DNA of 64,000 nt from JAOPZW01 sp963807305 (lineage in GTDB: Bacteria; Actinomycetota; Thermoleophilia; Solirubrobacterales; Solirubrobacteraceae): contig CAWEBN010000011.1 in the NCBI GenBank assembly GCA_963807305.1, forward strand, positions 310,001 through 374,000, given 5' to 3'. The notes beneath the pieces were generated by a model that saw nothing but the letters and a program-made list of their open reading frames with translations, searched no databases and was not told the origin of the DNA. Each line of letters starts with the position of its first letter. Position 1 is the stretch's first letter. Shown here piece by piece: positions 1-8,123 of this stretch. The translations under genes and the position numbers were made by a program.

Positions 1-776
1 CGCTGCACATCCAGCGCAACATGGTCGGCAGCGGCGGGGCGCTCGGGCTCTCGAGCGCCCAGGTCAGCCTGGCGCAGTGGGTGCTCCCCGCCATCGCCGC
101 GATCGCCATCGTCGCCGGCGTCGGCCTGCTGATGCAGCAGGCCCTGCTGCGCTGGAACCAGGGCCAGGACCTGCGCCAGGCCCTGATCACGATCGCCGTC
201 TCGATCATCCTCGCCGACCAGATGCTGGCCCACTTCGGCGGCGTCGCCGAGGACATCTCCTGGCCCGGGACGTTCGACAAGTTCGTCAACCTCCACGTCG
301 AGGGCATCCAGTACACGCTCACGCGCCTGGTCATCCTCGCCATCGGCATCGTCATCGGCCTCGGGCTGTGGTTCTGGCTCAAGCGCACGCGGACCGGCAT
401 GGTCATCCGCGCCGGGGTCGACGACCGCGACATGGTCTCCGCCATGGGGATCAACATCCAGCTCACCTTCGCCATCGCCTTCACCGTCGGGTCGGCGCTG
501 GCCGGCCTCGGCGGCGTCATCGGCGGCTCGTTCGCCAGCCTCGCGCCGGGCGTCGACGCGAACTGGCTGCTCAACTCGCTCGTCGTGGTGATCATCGGCG
601 GGATGGGCTCGCTGGGCGGCGCCGCGATCGGGGCGCTGCTGCTCGGCCTCACGACGAACTTCGCCGCCGCCTACCTGCCGGCGGACTACACCTACTACTC
701 GATCATCTTCACCTTCGTCCTGCTGGCCATCGTGCTCGCCGTACGTCCCCTCGGGCTCTACGGCCGCCCCGCATGA
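1..776 (+). CDS. livH: Branched-chain-type ABC transporter permease LivH (5' partial)
   Basis: Inner-membrane permease of a branched-chain amino acid-type (HAAT) ABC importer; it pairs with the next permease to form the channel. The reading frame is open from the window edge (the codons before the first visible Met continue the protein), so the true start lies outside. About 258 residues are visible against about 290 usual. Several hydrophobic segments are seen, and the region with GSALAGLGGVIGG followed by GGMGSLGGAAIG near the C terminus is typical of LivH and contains the loop that contacts the ATPase. Its stop overlaps the ATG of the next gene. The substrate cannot be read from the sequence: the family also carries amides, urea and aromatic acids. 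Confidence 0.9.
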   Translation, partial: LHIQRNMVGSGGALGLSSAQVSLAQWVLPAIAAIAIVAGVGLLMQQALLRWNQGQDLRQALITIAVSIILADQMLAHFGGVAEDISWPGTFDKFVNLHVEGIQYTLTRLVILAIGIVIGLGLWFWLKRTRTGMVIRAGVDDRDMVSAMGINIQLTFAIAFTVGSALAGLGGVIGGSFASLAPGVDANWLLNSLVVVIIGGMGSLGGAAIGALLLGLTTNFAAAYLPADYTYYSIIFTFVLLAIVLAVRPLGLYGRPA

Positions 777-1813
777 GGACCGCTCGCAGGTCGCAGCTCT
801 CACCCGACCGGGTCGCCGGCACCGTGCTGGTCCTCGTCGCCCTCTTCGCGCCGCTCATCTTCAACGAGTACTGGGTGTCGGCGCTGCTGACCCAGATGCT
901 CTTCCTCGGCGTCGTGGCCGCGAGCCTGATCTTCCTCTCGGCCTACGGCGGGATGGTCTCGCTGGCGCAGACCGCGATCTACGGCGTGGCCGGCTTCGCG
1001 CTGGGCAACCTGACCACCAACGGCAATACGAAGGGCCTCAACCTCGGCTGGGCCGAGGCCCCGGGCATCGTCGTCGCCCTGGGCGTGGCACTGCTGGTGG
1101 CGATCGTCTTCGGCGCCCTGGCCAGCCGCAGCTACGGGATCTACTTCCTGATGATCACGCTGGTCTTCTCGGTCATCGCGAACCTCTTCTTCGGCCAGGT
1201 CACGACCGTGTCGGGCTTCGGCGGGATCAGCGGCATCCCGATCCCGGACTTCCTCAGCCGCACCGCGCATCCCGACCGCCTGTACTTCGTGACCCTGGCC
1301 GTCGCGCTGATCGTCTACGCGAGCCTGCGCTACGTCGCGCGCACGCCGTTCGGCCTGACGCTGCAGGGCATCCGCGACGACCCGGTGCGCATGAGCTCGC
1401 TGGGCTTCAACGTGACGCTGCACCGCATGCTGGCCTTCACGTTCGCCGGCTTCATCGCCGCCGTCGGCGGCGTCCTCTTCGTGTGGTGGAACGCGCAGAT
1501 CGCGCCATCGACGATCGGCCTGAGCGCGACCATCGACGTGCTGGTCATCGCGGTCATCGGCGGGCTGTACCGCCTCGAGGGGGCGTGGCTGGGCGCGCTC
1601 ATCTTCGTGCTCATCAACAACTACGCCCCCGACATCAACTTCCTGGCCGGTCGCTTCCACACGCTGATCGGCGTCATCTTCCTGGTCATCGTCCTCGTCT
1701 CGCCCAACGGGCTCATCGGCCTGTGGGAGCGCGCCACGGTGGGACGCCGACGGACGATCCCGGGTGACATCACGCAAGAGAGGGGGTCGGCCGAGCCCAC
1801 ACCTGCCGGTTGA
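773..1813 (+). CDS. livM: Branched-chain-type ABC transporter permease LivM
   Basis: Second inner-membrane permease of the same importer, 346 residues, the usual LivM length. The ATG overlaps the upstream TGA (ATGA), which argues for translational coupling and fixes the start. The N terminus is basic, then hydrophobic segments follow. The stretch SAYGGMVSLAQTAIYGVAGF corresponds to the conserved SLGHGAFFGIGAY block of LivM, and GLTLQGIRDDPVRMSSLGF to the conserved RAIRDDE.A..LG cytoplasmic loop that docks on the ATPases. The C-terminal tail (about 25 residues) is hydrophilic. It is followed after 30 bases by the receptor gene, so the order permease-permease-receptor-ATPase-ATPase is complete. 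Confidence 0.92.
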   Translation: MRTARRSQLSPDRVAGTVLVLVALFAPLIFNEYWVSALLTQMLFLGVVAASLIFLSAYGGMVSLAQTAIYGVAGFALGNLTTNGNTKGLNLGWAEAPGIVVALGVALLVAIVFGALASRSYGIYFLMITLVFSVIANLFFGQVTTVSGFGGISGIPIPDFLSRTAHPDRLYFVTLAVALIVYASLRYVARTPFGLTLQGIRDDPVRMSSLGFNVTLHRMLAFTFAGFIAAVGGVLFVWWNAQIAPSTIGLSATIDVLVIAVIGGLYRLEGAWLGALIFVLINNYAPDINFLAGRFHTLIGVIFLVIVLVSPNGLIGLWERATVGRRRTIPGDITQERGSAEPTPAG

Positions 1814-1828
1814 CGAGGTAATCGTTTC

Positions 1829-1838
1829 GAGGAGGAGA
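1829..1838 (+). promoter_or_regulatory. Ribosome binding site deciding the receptor start
   Basis: GGAGGA at 1831-1836 lies 7 bases before the ATG at 1844 but only 1 base before the ATG at 1838. Spacing therefore favours the second in-frame ATG. Confidence 0.6.
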
Positions 1839-1843
1839 TGAGG

Positions 1844-3355
1844 ATGCATTCAGTTAGGGGAGCGGGCCGGGGGGCTATCTGGCTCGCGCTCACCATCGTG
1901 GCCCTGGCGTTCGTCGCCGCCGGCTGCGGCAGCTCGGGCGGCGGCAACAGCAGCTCGTCGAGCACATCCACGCCGGCGGCCAGCACGAGTACGCCGGCTG
2001 CAGCAGCGCCGGTCAACGCGCCCGAACCGCAGCCCGCGGTGGCACCGCGCAAGGGCGGGTCGGGCACGCCCATCAAGGTCGCGATCATGTCCGAGTGCAA
2101 GGGCGCGTTCGGCGCGTTCGACAAGCAGAACATGGCCGGCGCGGTGTCGGCGTTCGCCCAGTTCGCAGGGGCCACGCCAGTGGACCCGAACGACCCGAAG
2201 AAGGGCTTCACCGGGGGCGCCATCGGCGACCACCCGCTCAAGCTCGTCGGTGTCGGCTGCGGCGACGACAGCTCCGACCTGGCGATCAAGGAGACGCGTC
2301 GCCTGATGGAGCAGCTCGACGCCGACGTCATGATCGGCCCGCTCTCGGGTGACGAGTCGATCGCAGTCGCCAACTACGCCAAGCAGCACCCGGACAAGAC
2401 GTTCGTCGACGGCTCCGCGGGCGCGCAGGACACGACGCTCAAGGTGCAGGCGCCGAACTTCTTCCGCTTCAACGGCGACGGCGCTCAGTGGAACGCAGGC
2501 CTGGGCGACCTGGCCTACAACAAGCTCGGGTGGCGCAAGGCCGCGATCGTGTCCGACGACTACAGCTTCGGCTGGACCTCGACGGCCGGCTTCATCGCGG
2601 AGTTCTGCGCCGCGGGCGGCCAGATCACCAAGCGGGTCTTCCCGCCGCTGAACACGACGGACTACTCGTCCTACGCTCAGCAGATGCCCACCGACGTTGA
2701 CGGCACCTTCGTCGCCGTCGGCGGCGCGGGCCTGATCCCGTTCCTGAAGGCCTACGAGCAGGCCAAGGGGCCGATCGACGCCAAGAAGTTCATCGGCAAC
2801 CTGTTCTGGGGCACCCCGGGGCAGTTCGAGCAGCTCGGGCCGCGCGTTGCGGGCGCCTACATCGGCGGCGCAGGCACGGCGGGCGACCTCGACACGCCGG
2901 CCGCGCAGGACTACGCGACGAACATCATCGGGCACTGGTTCAAGAAGTTCCCGCCCGGTGGCGACGCCGCAGCGCAGGCCGCGAGCACGTTCACGTACGG
3001 CTACTACGCCAACACGTGGGGCCTCATCAAGGGCCTCGAGGCCGTCAAGGGCGACATCTCCGACCAGAGCAAGCTCCAGGCTGCGCTGGCGAAGGTCGTG
3101 CTTCCGGCTCCGTACGGCGAGGTCAAGCTCGACGCCAACCGGCAGGCGATCATCTCGGTCTACGACCAGCAGCTGTACATGAACAACGGCAAGCTGGCCG
3201 TCAAGACCGTCAACCAGATCCCGGGCGTCGACCAGACGTTCGGCGGCACGTTCAGCGCGACGACGCCGGCTCCGGGCCGCAACGCCCCGGGCTGTGAGAA
3301 GCGCGACCTGCCGTGGCTCGGCAAGGCCACGCCCGTCAAGGTCGTCAGCGGGTAA
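1844..3355 (+). CDS. Extracytoplasmic solute-binding lipoprotein (periplasmic-binding protein, LivK type)
   Basis: Receptor of the ABC importer, 503 residues, tethered outside the membrane by a lipid. A basic n-region and hydrophobic h-region run into the lipobox VAAGC with the lipidated Cys at about residue 28, followed by a Ser/Thr/Ala/Pro-rich linker to about residue 70. The rest is a type I periplasmic-binding fold: IKVAIMSECKGAFG at the first strand, DADVMIGPLSGDES as the ligand-lobe motif, and KAAIVSDDYSFGWTSTAGF in the second lobe. It is longer than E. coli LivK (about 370 residues), as is common in actinobacterial relatives of amide or aromatic-acid receptors. The ligand cannot be assigned. 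Start chosen by Shine-Dalgarno spacing; a start at 1838 would add two residues. Confidence 0.85.
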   Translation: MHSVRGAGRGAIWLALTIVALAFVAAGCGSSGGGNSSSSSTSTPAASTSTPAAAAPVNAPEPQPAVAPRKGGSGTPIKVAIMSECKGAFGAFDKQNMAGAVSAFAQFAGATPVDPNDPKKGFTGGAIGDHPLKLVGVGCGDDSSDLAIKETRRLMEQLDADVMIGPLSGDESIAVANYAKQHPDKTFVDGSAGAQDTTLKVQAPNFFRFNGDGAQWNAGLGDLAYNKLGWRKAAIVSDDYSFGWTSTAGFIAEFCAAGGQITKRVFPPLNTTDYSSYAQQMPTDVDGTFVAVGGAGLIPFLKAYEQAKGPIDAKKFIGNLFWGTPGQFEQLGPRVAGAYIGGAGTAGDLDTPAAQDYATNIIGHWFKKFPPGGDAAAQAASTFTYGYYANTWGLIKGLEAVKGDISDQSKLQAALAKVVLPAPYGEVKLDANRQAIISVYDQQLYMNNGKLAVKTVNQIPGVDQTFGGTFSATTPAPGRNAPGCEKRDLPWLGKATPVKVVSG

Positions 3356-3363
3356 CGCAGACG

Positions 3364-4158
3364 GTGCAGGACGTCACCACTGAGCCGGCCGGCCCGATCC
3401 TCCGCCTGCGGGGGATCGGTCGGCGGTTCGGCGGCCTCGATGCCGTGCGCGACGTCGATCTCGACGTCGCGCACGGCGAGAGGCGCGCCATCCTCGGGCC
3501 CAACGGCGCGGGGAAGACGACGCTGTTCAACGTCATCTCGGGCGACATGCCCCAGACGTCGGGCACGATCGAGTTCCTGGGCCAGGACATCGGCGCCGTC
3601 TCCGCCCCGGGGCGCACCCGGCTGGGCATGGGGCGCACCTACCAGAAGTCCCGGCTCTTCCTCGGCCTCAGCGTCGAGGACAACCTCTACCTCGCGGTCC
3701 TCGGCTCGCGCGGCGGCCACCAGCGCCTGACGCGCAGGGCCGTCGACGGCGAGATGCGCGAGCGCGCCCGTGAGCTGGCGCGTGCCGTCGGCCTCGAGAG
3801 CCAGATCGGGACCCTGGTCGGATCGATCTCCCATGGCGAGCAGCGCCAGCTGGAGGTCGCCATGGCCCGCGCGACCGAGCCCAAGCTCATGCTGCTCGAC
3901 GAACCCGCCTCGGGCCTGTCGCGCGGCGAGCGCCTGGCCCTCACCGACCTGCTGCTCGAGCTCGACGAGAGCATCACGCTGATCCTCATCGAGCACGACA
4001 TGGACGTCGCCCTGCGCGTGGCGCAGAGCGTCACGATGATGCACGATGGCCGCAAGATCGTGGAGGGCACGCCCGACGAGATCCGGGCCAACGCCCTCGT
4101 CCATGAGCTCTACCTCGGCGGGCGCGTGACCGACGACGGCATCGAGGTCACCTCATGA
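3364..4158 (+). CDS. livG: ABC transporter ATP-binding protein LivG
   Basis: One of the two ATPases of the importer, 264 residues. Walker A GPNGAGKTT is at residues 45-53, the signature is SHGEQRQLE near residue 158, Walker B is LMLLDEP near residue 178, and the switch His is in LIEHDMD. The frame is open upstream into the receptor gene, but the first plausible initiator after the receptor stop is the GTG at 3364, 9 bases past the TAA, giving the normal LivG N terminus with the FGG..AV.DV block. Its TGA overlaps the ATG of livF. Confidence 0.9.
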   Translation: MQDVTTEPAGPILRLRGIGRRFGGLDAVRDVDLDVAHGERRAILGPNGAGKTTLFNVISGDMPQTSGTIEFLGQDIGAVSAPGRTRLGMGRTYQKSRLFLGLSVEDNLYLAVLGSRGGHQRLTRRAVDGEMRERARELARAVGLESQIGTLVGSISHGEQRQLEVAMARATEPKLMLLDEPASGLSRGERLALTDLLLELDESITLILIEHDMDVALRVAQSVTMMHDGRKIVEGTPDEIRANALVHELYLGGRVTDDGIEVTS

Positions 4159-4952
4159 CCGCGAGCGAAGGCGATCGCGGCACACCCCCGGCCGACGCCG
4201 AGCCGCAGCCTGCGGGCGCTGCCGACCGCTCCAACGGCACGCAGCCGCTGCTGGCGGTCAAGGACCTCAACGTCTACTACGGCCGCGCGCACGTCCTGCA
4301 GGACGTGAACTTCGAGATGGCCAACGAGCCCGTCGCCCTCATCGGGCGCAACGGCATGGGCAAGACGACGCTGTGCAACGCGATCATGCAGATCCGCCCG
4401 GCCAACGCGGTCGGCTCGATCGCCTTCGAGGGCCGGGAGCTCGTCGGGCGCCCGTCGTACAAGATCGCCGGCGCCGGGATCGGCTACGTGCCCCAGGGCC
4501 GGCGGCTGTTCGAGTCGCTCACCGTCGACGAGCACCTGCGGATGGCCGCGCCGCGGCGCGGCAGCCACCGCTGGACGCCCGACGCCGTCTACGAGCTCTT
4601 CCCGCGCCTGGCCGAGCGCCGCCAGAACGGCGGCATGCAGCTGTCGGGCGGCGAGCAGCAGATGCTCGCCATCGGGCGCGCGCTGCTCTCCAACCCCCGG
4701 CTGCTGATCATGGACGAGCCCTCCGAGGGTCTCGCGCCGACGATCATCGAGACCCTGATCGAGACCTTCCGCGCGCTGGCGGCCGAGGGCCTCGCGATCC
4801 TGGTCGTCGAGCAGAACCTCGCGATGGCCACGGCGATGGCCGAGCGCCAGCTCGTGATGGTGGCCGGGCGGATCTTCGCCGAGACGACGGCCGCCGAGCT
4901 CGTGGCCGACCCCGAGCTGCAGCGCCGCTACCTGGGCGTGGAGCGCGGCTGA
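4155..4952 (+). CDS. livF: ABC transporter ATP-binding protein LivF
   Basis: Second ATPase of the importer, 265 residues, about 30 longer than usual because of an N-terminal low-complexity extension rich in Ala, Pro and Gly (residues 1-30). Walker A GRNGMGKTT is at 64-72, the signature is LSGGEQQML, Walker B is LLIMDEPSEGL and the switch His is replaced in VVEQNLAMA, as is normal in LivF. It starts inside livG (ATGA) and ends in a TGATG overlap with the next gene, so at least six genes form one translationally coupled operon. Confidence 0.9.
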   Translation: MTASEGDRGTPPADAEPQPAGAADRSNGTQPLLAVKDLNVYYGRAHVLQDVNFEMANEPVALIGRNGMGKTTLCNAIMQIRPANAVGSIAFEGRELVGRPSYKIAGAGIGYVPQGRRLFESLTVDEHLRMAAPRRGSHRWTPDAVYELFPRLAERRQNGGMQLSGGEQQMLAIGRALLSNPRLLIMDEPSEGLAPTIIETLIETFRALAAEGLAILVVEQNLAMATAMAERQLVMVAGRIFAETTAAELVADPELQRRYLGVERG

Positions 4953-6169
4953 TGGCCACCGTCGTCCTCGTCGGGACGCTGGACACGAAGGGCATCGAGT
5001 ACGGCTTCATGCGCGACCGCATCCGGGACGCCGGCGTCGAGGTCCTCCTGGTCGACGCCGGCGTCCTCGGCGCGCCACAGGTCGACGCCGACGTCGGGCG
5101 CGAGGAGGTCGCCCGCGCCGGCGGCGCCGACCACGCCGAGCTCGTCCGCGCCGCCGACCGCGGCGCCGCCGTCGACGCCATGGGGCGCGGCGCGGCCGCC
5201 GTGCTCGCGCGGCTGCACGCCGAGGGCCGCCTCGACGGTGCGGCCGCCGTCGGCGGCTCGGGCAACTCGTCGATCGCCGCGCAGGCCATGCGCGACCTGC
5301 CGGTGGGCGTGCCCAAGCTCATCGTCTCGACGGTGGCCTCGGGCGACACCCGCCCCTACGTCGGGGCCACCGACGTCACGATGATGTACTCGGTCGTCGA
5401 CATCTCGGGGATCAACCAGATCTCCTCGCGGATCCTGGCCAACGCCGCGGGGGCGATCGCGGGGATGGCACAGGCCGCGGCGCCCGAGGGCACCGGCGAG
5501 CGCCCGCTCGTGGGGGCCACGATGTTCGGCGTCACCACGCCGTGCGTGACGGCGGCGCGCGAGCGCCTGGAGGAGCTCGGCTACGAGGTCCTCGTCTTCC
5601 ACGCCACCGGGACGGGCGGGCAGTCCTTCGAGGCGCTGGCCACCGGCGGCTTCCTGGTCGGCGCGCTCGACGCGACGACGACCGAGCTGGCCGACGACCT
5701 CGTCGGCGGGGTGCTGTCGGCGGGGCCCGATCGCCTGGAGGCGGTGGGGCGCGCCGGCCTGCCGCAGGTCGTCTCGCTCGGCGCGTTGGACATGGTCAAC
5801 TTCGGGCCGCGCGACACGGTGCCGCCGCAGTTCGGGGGTCGGAACCTCTACGTGCACAACCCGACCATCACGCTGATGCGCACGACGCCCGAGGAGATGG
5901 CCGAGCTCGGGCGGCGGATCGCGCGCAAGCTCAACGGGGCCGCGGGGCCGACGGTCCTCTTCGTGCCGCTGAAGGGCGTCTCGGCCATCGACGTCGAGGG
6001 CCAGCCGTTCCGCGACGCCGAGGCCGACGAGGCGCTCTTCGCGGCCCTGCGCGAGGGCGTCGACCCCGGCAAGGTCGAAGTCCACGAAGTCGATGCCGAC
6101 GTCAACGACCCGGCCTTCGCGGTCGCGATGGCCGACCGGCTGCATGAGCTCATCCAAGAGGCCGCATGA
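4952..6169 (+). CDS. Tm-1-like ATP-binding domain protein (UPF0261)
   Basis: Cytoplasmic protein of 405 residues belonging to the UPF0261/Tm-1-like ATP-binding family. The N terminus has the family motif GTLDTKG (residues 8-14), followed by VGGSGNSSIAAQAM, IVSTVASGDTRPYVGATDV and the second-domain block TGTGGQSFEALATGGFLVGALD; the C-terminal part contains FVPLKGVSAID. In the tomato resistance protein Tm-1 this domain is fused to a TIM-barrel; here the barrel is the next gene, overlapping by 4 bases. No enzyme reaction is firmly established for the bacterial family. Its place between an importer and a cupin suggests catabolism of the imported compound (inference). Confidence 0.85.
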   Translation: MATVVLVGTLDTKGIEYGFMRDRIRDAGVEVLLVDAGVLGAPQVDADVGREEVARAGGADHAELVRAADRGAAVDAMGRGAAAVLARLHAEGRLDGAAAVGGSGNSSIAAQAMRDLPVGVPKLIVSTVASGDTRPYVGATDVTMMYSVVDISGINQISSRILANAAGAIAGMAQAAAPEGTGERPLVGATMFGVTTPCVTAARERLEELGYEVLVFHATGTGGQSFEALATGGFLVGALDATTTELADDLVGGVLSAGPDRLEAVGRAGLPQVVSLGALDMVNFGPRDTVPPQFGGRNLYVHNPTITLMRTTPEEMAELGRRIARKLNGAAGPTVLFVPLKGVSAIDVEGQPFRDAEADEALFAALREGVDPGKVEVHEVDADVNDPAFAVAMADRLHELIQEAA

Positions 6170-6999
6170 CGCGCGCCGAGGCCCTCGCCCGGCTGCGCGA
6201 GCAGGTCGCCCAAGGGCGGCCGGTGATCGGGGCCGGGGCGGGCACGGGCCTGTCGGCCAAGTGCGCGCAGGACGGCGGCGCCGACCTCATCATCATCTAC
6301 AACTCCGGCCGCTACCGGATGGCCGGGCGCGGCTCGCTGGCGGGGATGATGCCGTACGGCGACGCCAACGCGATCGTCATGGACATGGCCCGCGAGGTCC
6401 TGCCGGTGGCGCGCGACACCGCGGTGCTGGCGGGGGTGTGCGGGACGGATCCGTTCCGCCTCATGCCGAACTTCCTCGAGGACGTCAAGCGCGCGGGCTT
6501 CACCGGCGTGCAGAACTTCCCCACCGTCGGGCTCATCGACGGGACCTTCCGCGTCGGCCTGGAGGAGACCGGCATGGGCTACGGGCTCGAGGTCGAGATG
6601 ATCCGGGCGGCGCACGAGCTCGACCTGCTCACGGCGCCCTACGTCTTCGACGAGGACGAGGCGCGAGCGATGGCCGAGGCGGGCGCCGACGTGCTCGTCC
6701 CGCACATGGGGCTGACGACCGGGGGGACCATCGGCTCGCGCTCGGGCATCTCGCTCGACGAGGCCGTGGCGCGCGTGCAGGCCTGCGGCGACGCCGCGCG
6801 CGAGGTCAATCCCGACATCCTCTGCCTGTGCCACGGCGGCCCGATCGCCGAGCCCGGCGACGCTCGCTACGTCCTCGAGCGCACGACCGGCATCGTCGGC
6901 TTCTTCGGCGCCTCGAGCATGGAGCGCCTGCCGACCGAGGTGGCCATGACGGAGAACATGAGGCGCTTCAAGTCCATCCCGATCCAGGAGAGAGCATGA
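6166..6999 (+). CDS. Phosphoenolpyruvate hydrolase-like TIM-barrel protein (PF09370 family)
   Basis: 277-residue TIM-barrel protein of the PEP hydrolase-like family, the partner of Tm-1-like proteins in bacteria and their C-terminal half in plants. Recognisable blocks are GAGAGTGLSAKCAQDGGADLII (spanning residues 23 onward), YNSGRYRMAGRGSLAG, VLAGVCGTDPF, GFTGVQNFPTVGLIDG and the C-terminal CHGGPIAEP with IVGFFGASSMERLPTE. The PEP hydrolase name comes from family annotation; the true substrate is unknown. The start overlaps the previous stop (ATGA) and the stop overlaps the cupin start (ATGA). Confidence 0.85.
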   Translation: MTRAEALARLREQVAQGRPVIGAGAGTGLSAKCAQDGGADLIIIYNSGRYRMAGRGSLAGMMPYGDANAIVMDMAREVLPVARDTAVLAGVCGTDPFRLMPNFLEDVKRAGFTGVQNFPTVGLIDGTFRVGLEETGMGYGLEVEMIRAAHELDLLTAPYVFDEDEARAMAEAGADVLVPHMGLTTGGTIGSRSGISLDEAVARVQACGDAAREVNPDILCLCHGGPIAEPGDARYVLERTTGIVGFFGASSMERLPTEVAMTENMRRFKSIPIQERA

Positions 7000-7394
7000 G
7001 CAGCAGGTTCATCGCGGCGGGCGACATCGTGCGCGACCAGTTCGACTGGGGCGAGGCCGGCTGGGTCAGCCGCCCGGAGTTCACGGGGTCGCGCTCCATG
7101 TGCGTCATGGACGTCACGCTCCAGCCGGGCGCGGGGCACCCCTTCCATCGCCACCCCGACCAGGAGGAGATCATCTGGGTGCGCGAGGGCCGGGTCGAGC
7201 AGTGGCTCGAGGACGGCAAGCAGGAGCTGGGGCCCGGCGAGGCGGTCTTCATCGAGAAGGACGTCGTCCACGGCTCCTACACGCTCGGCGACGAGCCGGC
7301 CAAGCTCACGGTGATCCTCACGCCGACCGCAGGCGAGGGCGGCTACGAGGTCATCGACGTCTTCGAGGAGGAGCCCTGGGCCTCACTGCGCTGA
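6996..7394 (+). CDS. Small cupin-domain protein
   Basis: Single-domain cupin of 132 residues. The metal-binding motif 1 is HPFHRHPDQEEIIWVREG (His, His, Glu) near residues 50-68 and motif 2 is PGEAVFIEKDVVHG with a conserved His near residue 90. Such proteins bind a divalent metal and act as isomerases, dioxygenases or sugar- and acid-binding domains. Coupled by ATGA to the TIM-barrel gene, so it probably acts on the same compound. No secretion signal. Confidence 0.82.
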   Translation: MSSRFIAAGDIVRDQFDWGEAGWVSRPEFTGSRSMCVMDVTLQPGAGHPFHRHPDQEEIIWVREGRVEQWLEDGKQELGPGEAVFIEKDVVHGSYTLGDEPAKLTVILTPTAGEGGYEVIDVFEEEPWASLR

Positions 7395-8035
7395 AGCGCG
7401 AGCTGGGCTCATCCGAGCAGCCGCTAGAGGTCCTGCGCGGCGCCTTCGAGGTCGACCGCGTCTCGGTCGCGCGCATCGACCTGGAGGCGAGCCGCTTCGA
7501 GATCGCCGCGGAGGCCGGCGCCAAGCTGCTGGCGCCCGGCACCGAGTTGCCGGTGAGCACGTGCTCGTACTTCGCCCGGGTGGCCGCGGGCGAGGCGTTC
7601 CACGACGAGGACTTCGGCGCCTCGGACGGGTTCGACCGCCCGCTGGACAGCATCGTCCTGCTCACCGGCTTTCACTCTGGCTGCTCGGTGCCGCTGCGCG
7701 CGGAGGGCCGCGTCGTGGGGGCCCTGTCGCTGTCGGCCACCGCATCGCACCGGGCGATGCGCGACTTCGCCGTCGAGCTCGAGCGGCTGGGGGCCGCGCT
7801 GGCCCCGCTGCTCGCGGTCGGCGTGCCGCGGGCCGAGGGCGTCGCGCTCACCGAGCGTGAGCGACAGCTGCTCCAGAGCCTCGAGGAGGGGCTGCGCTTC
7901 AAGCAGATCGCGCCGCGCCTGGGCATCAGCGAGGCCACGGCGAAGACCCACGCCCGCAACCTCTTCCGCAAGCTCGATGCGACCTCCCGCGCCGAGGCCG
8001 TCCACGCGGCGCGGGAGCGTGGCGTGTTGGCCTGA
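7391..8035 (+). CDS. GAF-like sensor with C-terminal LuxR-type HTH (start uncertain)
   Basis: Transcriptional regulator of about 214 residues: an N-terminal GAF-like domain (visible from LEVLRGAFEVDRVSVARID to LSLSATASHRAMRDFA) followed by a LuxR/NarL-type HTH (LTERERQLLQSLEEGLRFKQ, then LGISEATAKTHARNLFRKL, ending in DATSRAEAVHAA). The HTH is complete. No ATG, GTG or TTG is found in frame near the expected start; the candidates are CTG at 7391, overlapping the cupin stop as CTGA, and CTG at 7376, 4 bases after GGAGG. There is no acyl-homoserine-lactone-binding domain. It likely regulates the operon it closes (inference). Confidence 0.7.
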   Translation: MKRELGSSEQPLEVLRGAFEVDRVSVARIDLEASRFEIAAEAGAKLLAPGTELPVSTCSYFARVAAGEAFHDEDFGASDGFDRPLDSIVLLTGFHSGCSVPLRAEGRVVGALSLSATASHRAMRDFAVELERLGAALAPLLAVGVPRAEGVALTERERQLLQSLEEGLRFKQIAPRLGISEATAKTHARNLFRKLDATSRAEAVHAARERGVLA

Positions 8036-8123
8036 TGACACTCATCCGAACGTGCGATGGCGGGCGGCGTCAGCGCGGCGGATAGTCGACCCCGAACGTC
8101 ATCCATCCACCTAGGAGGAGCGA

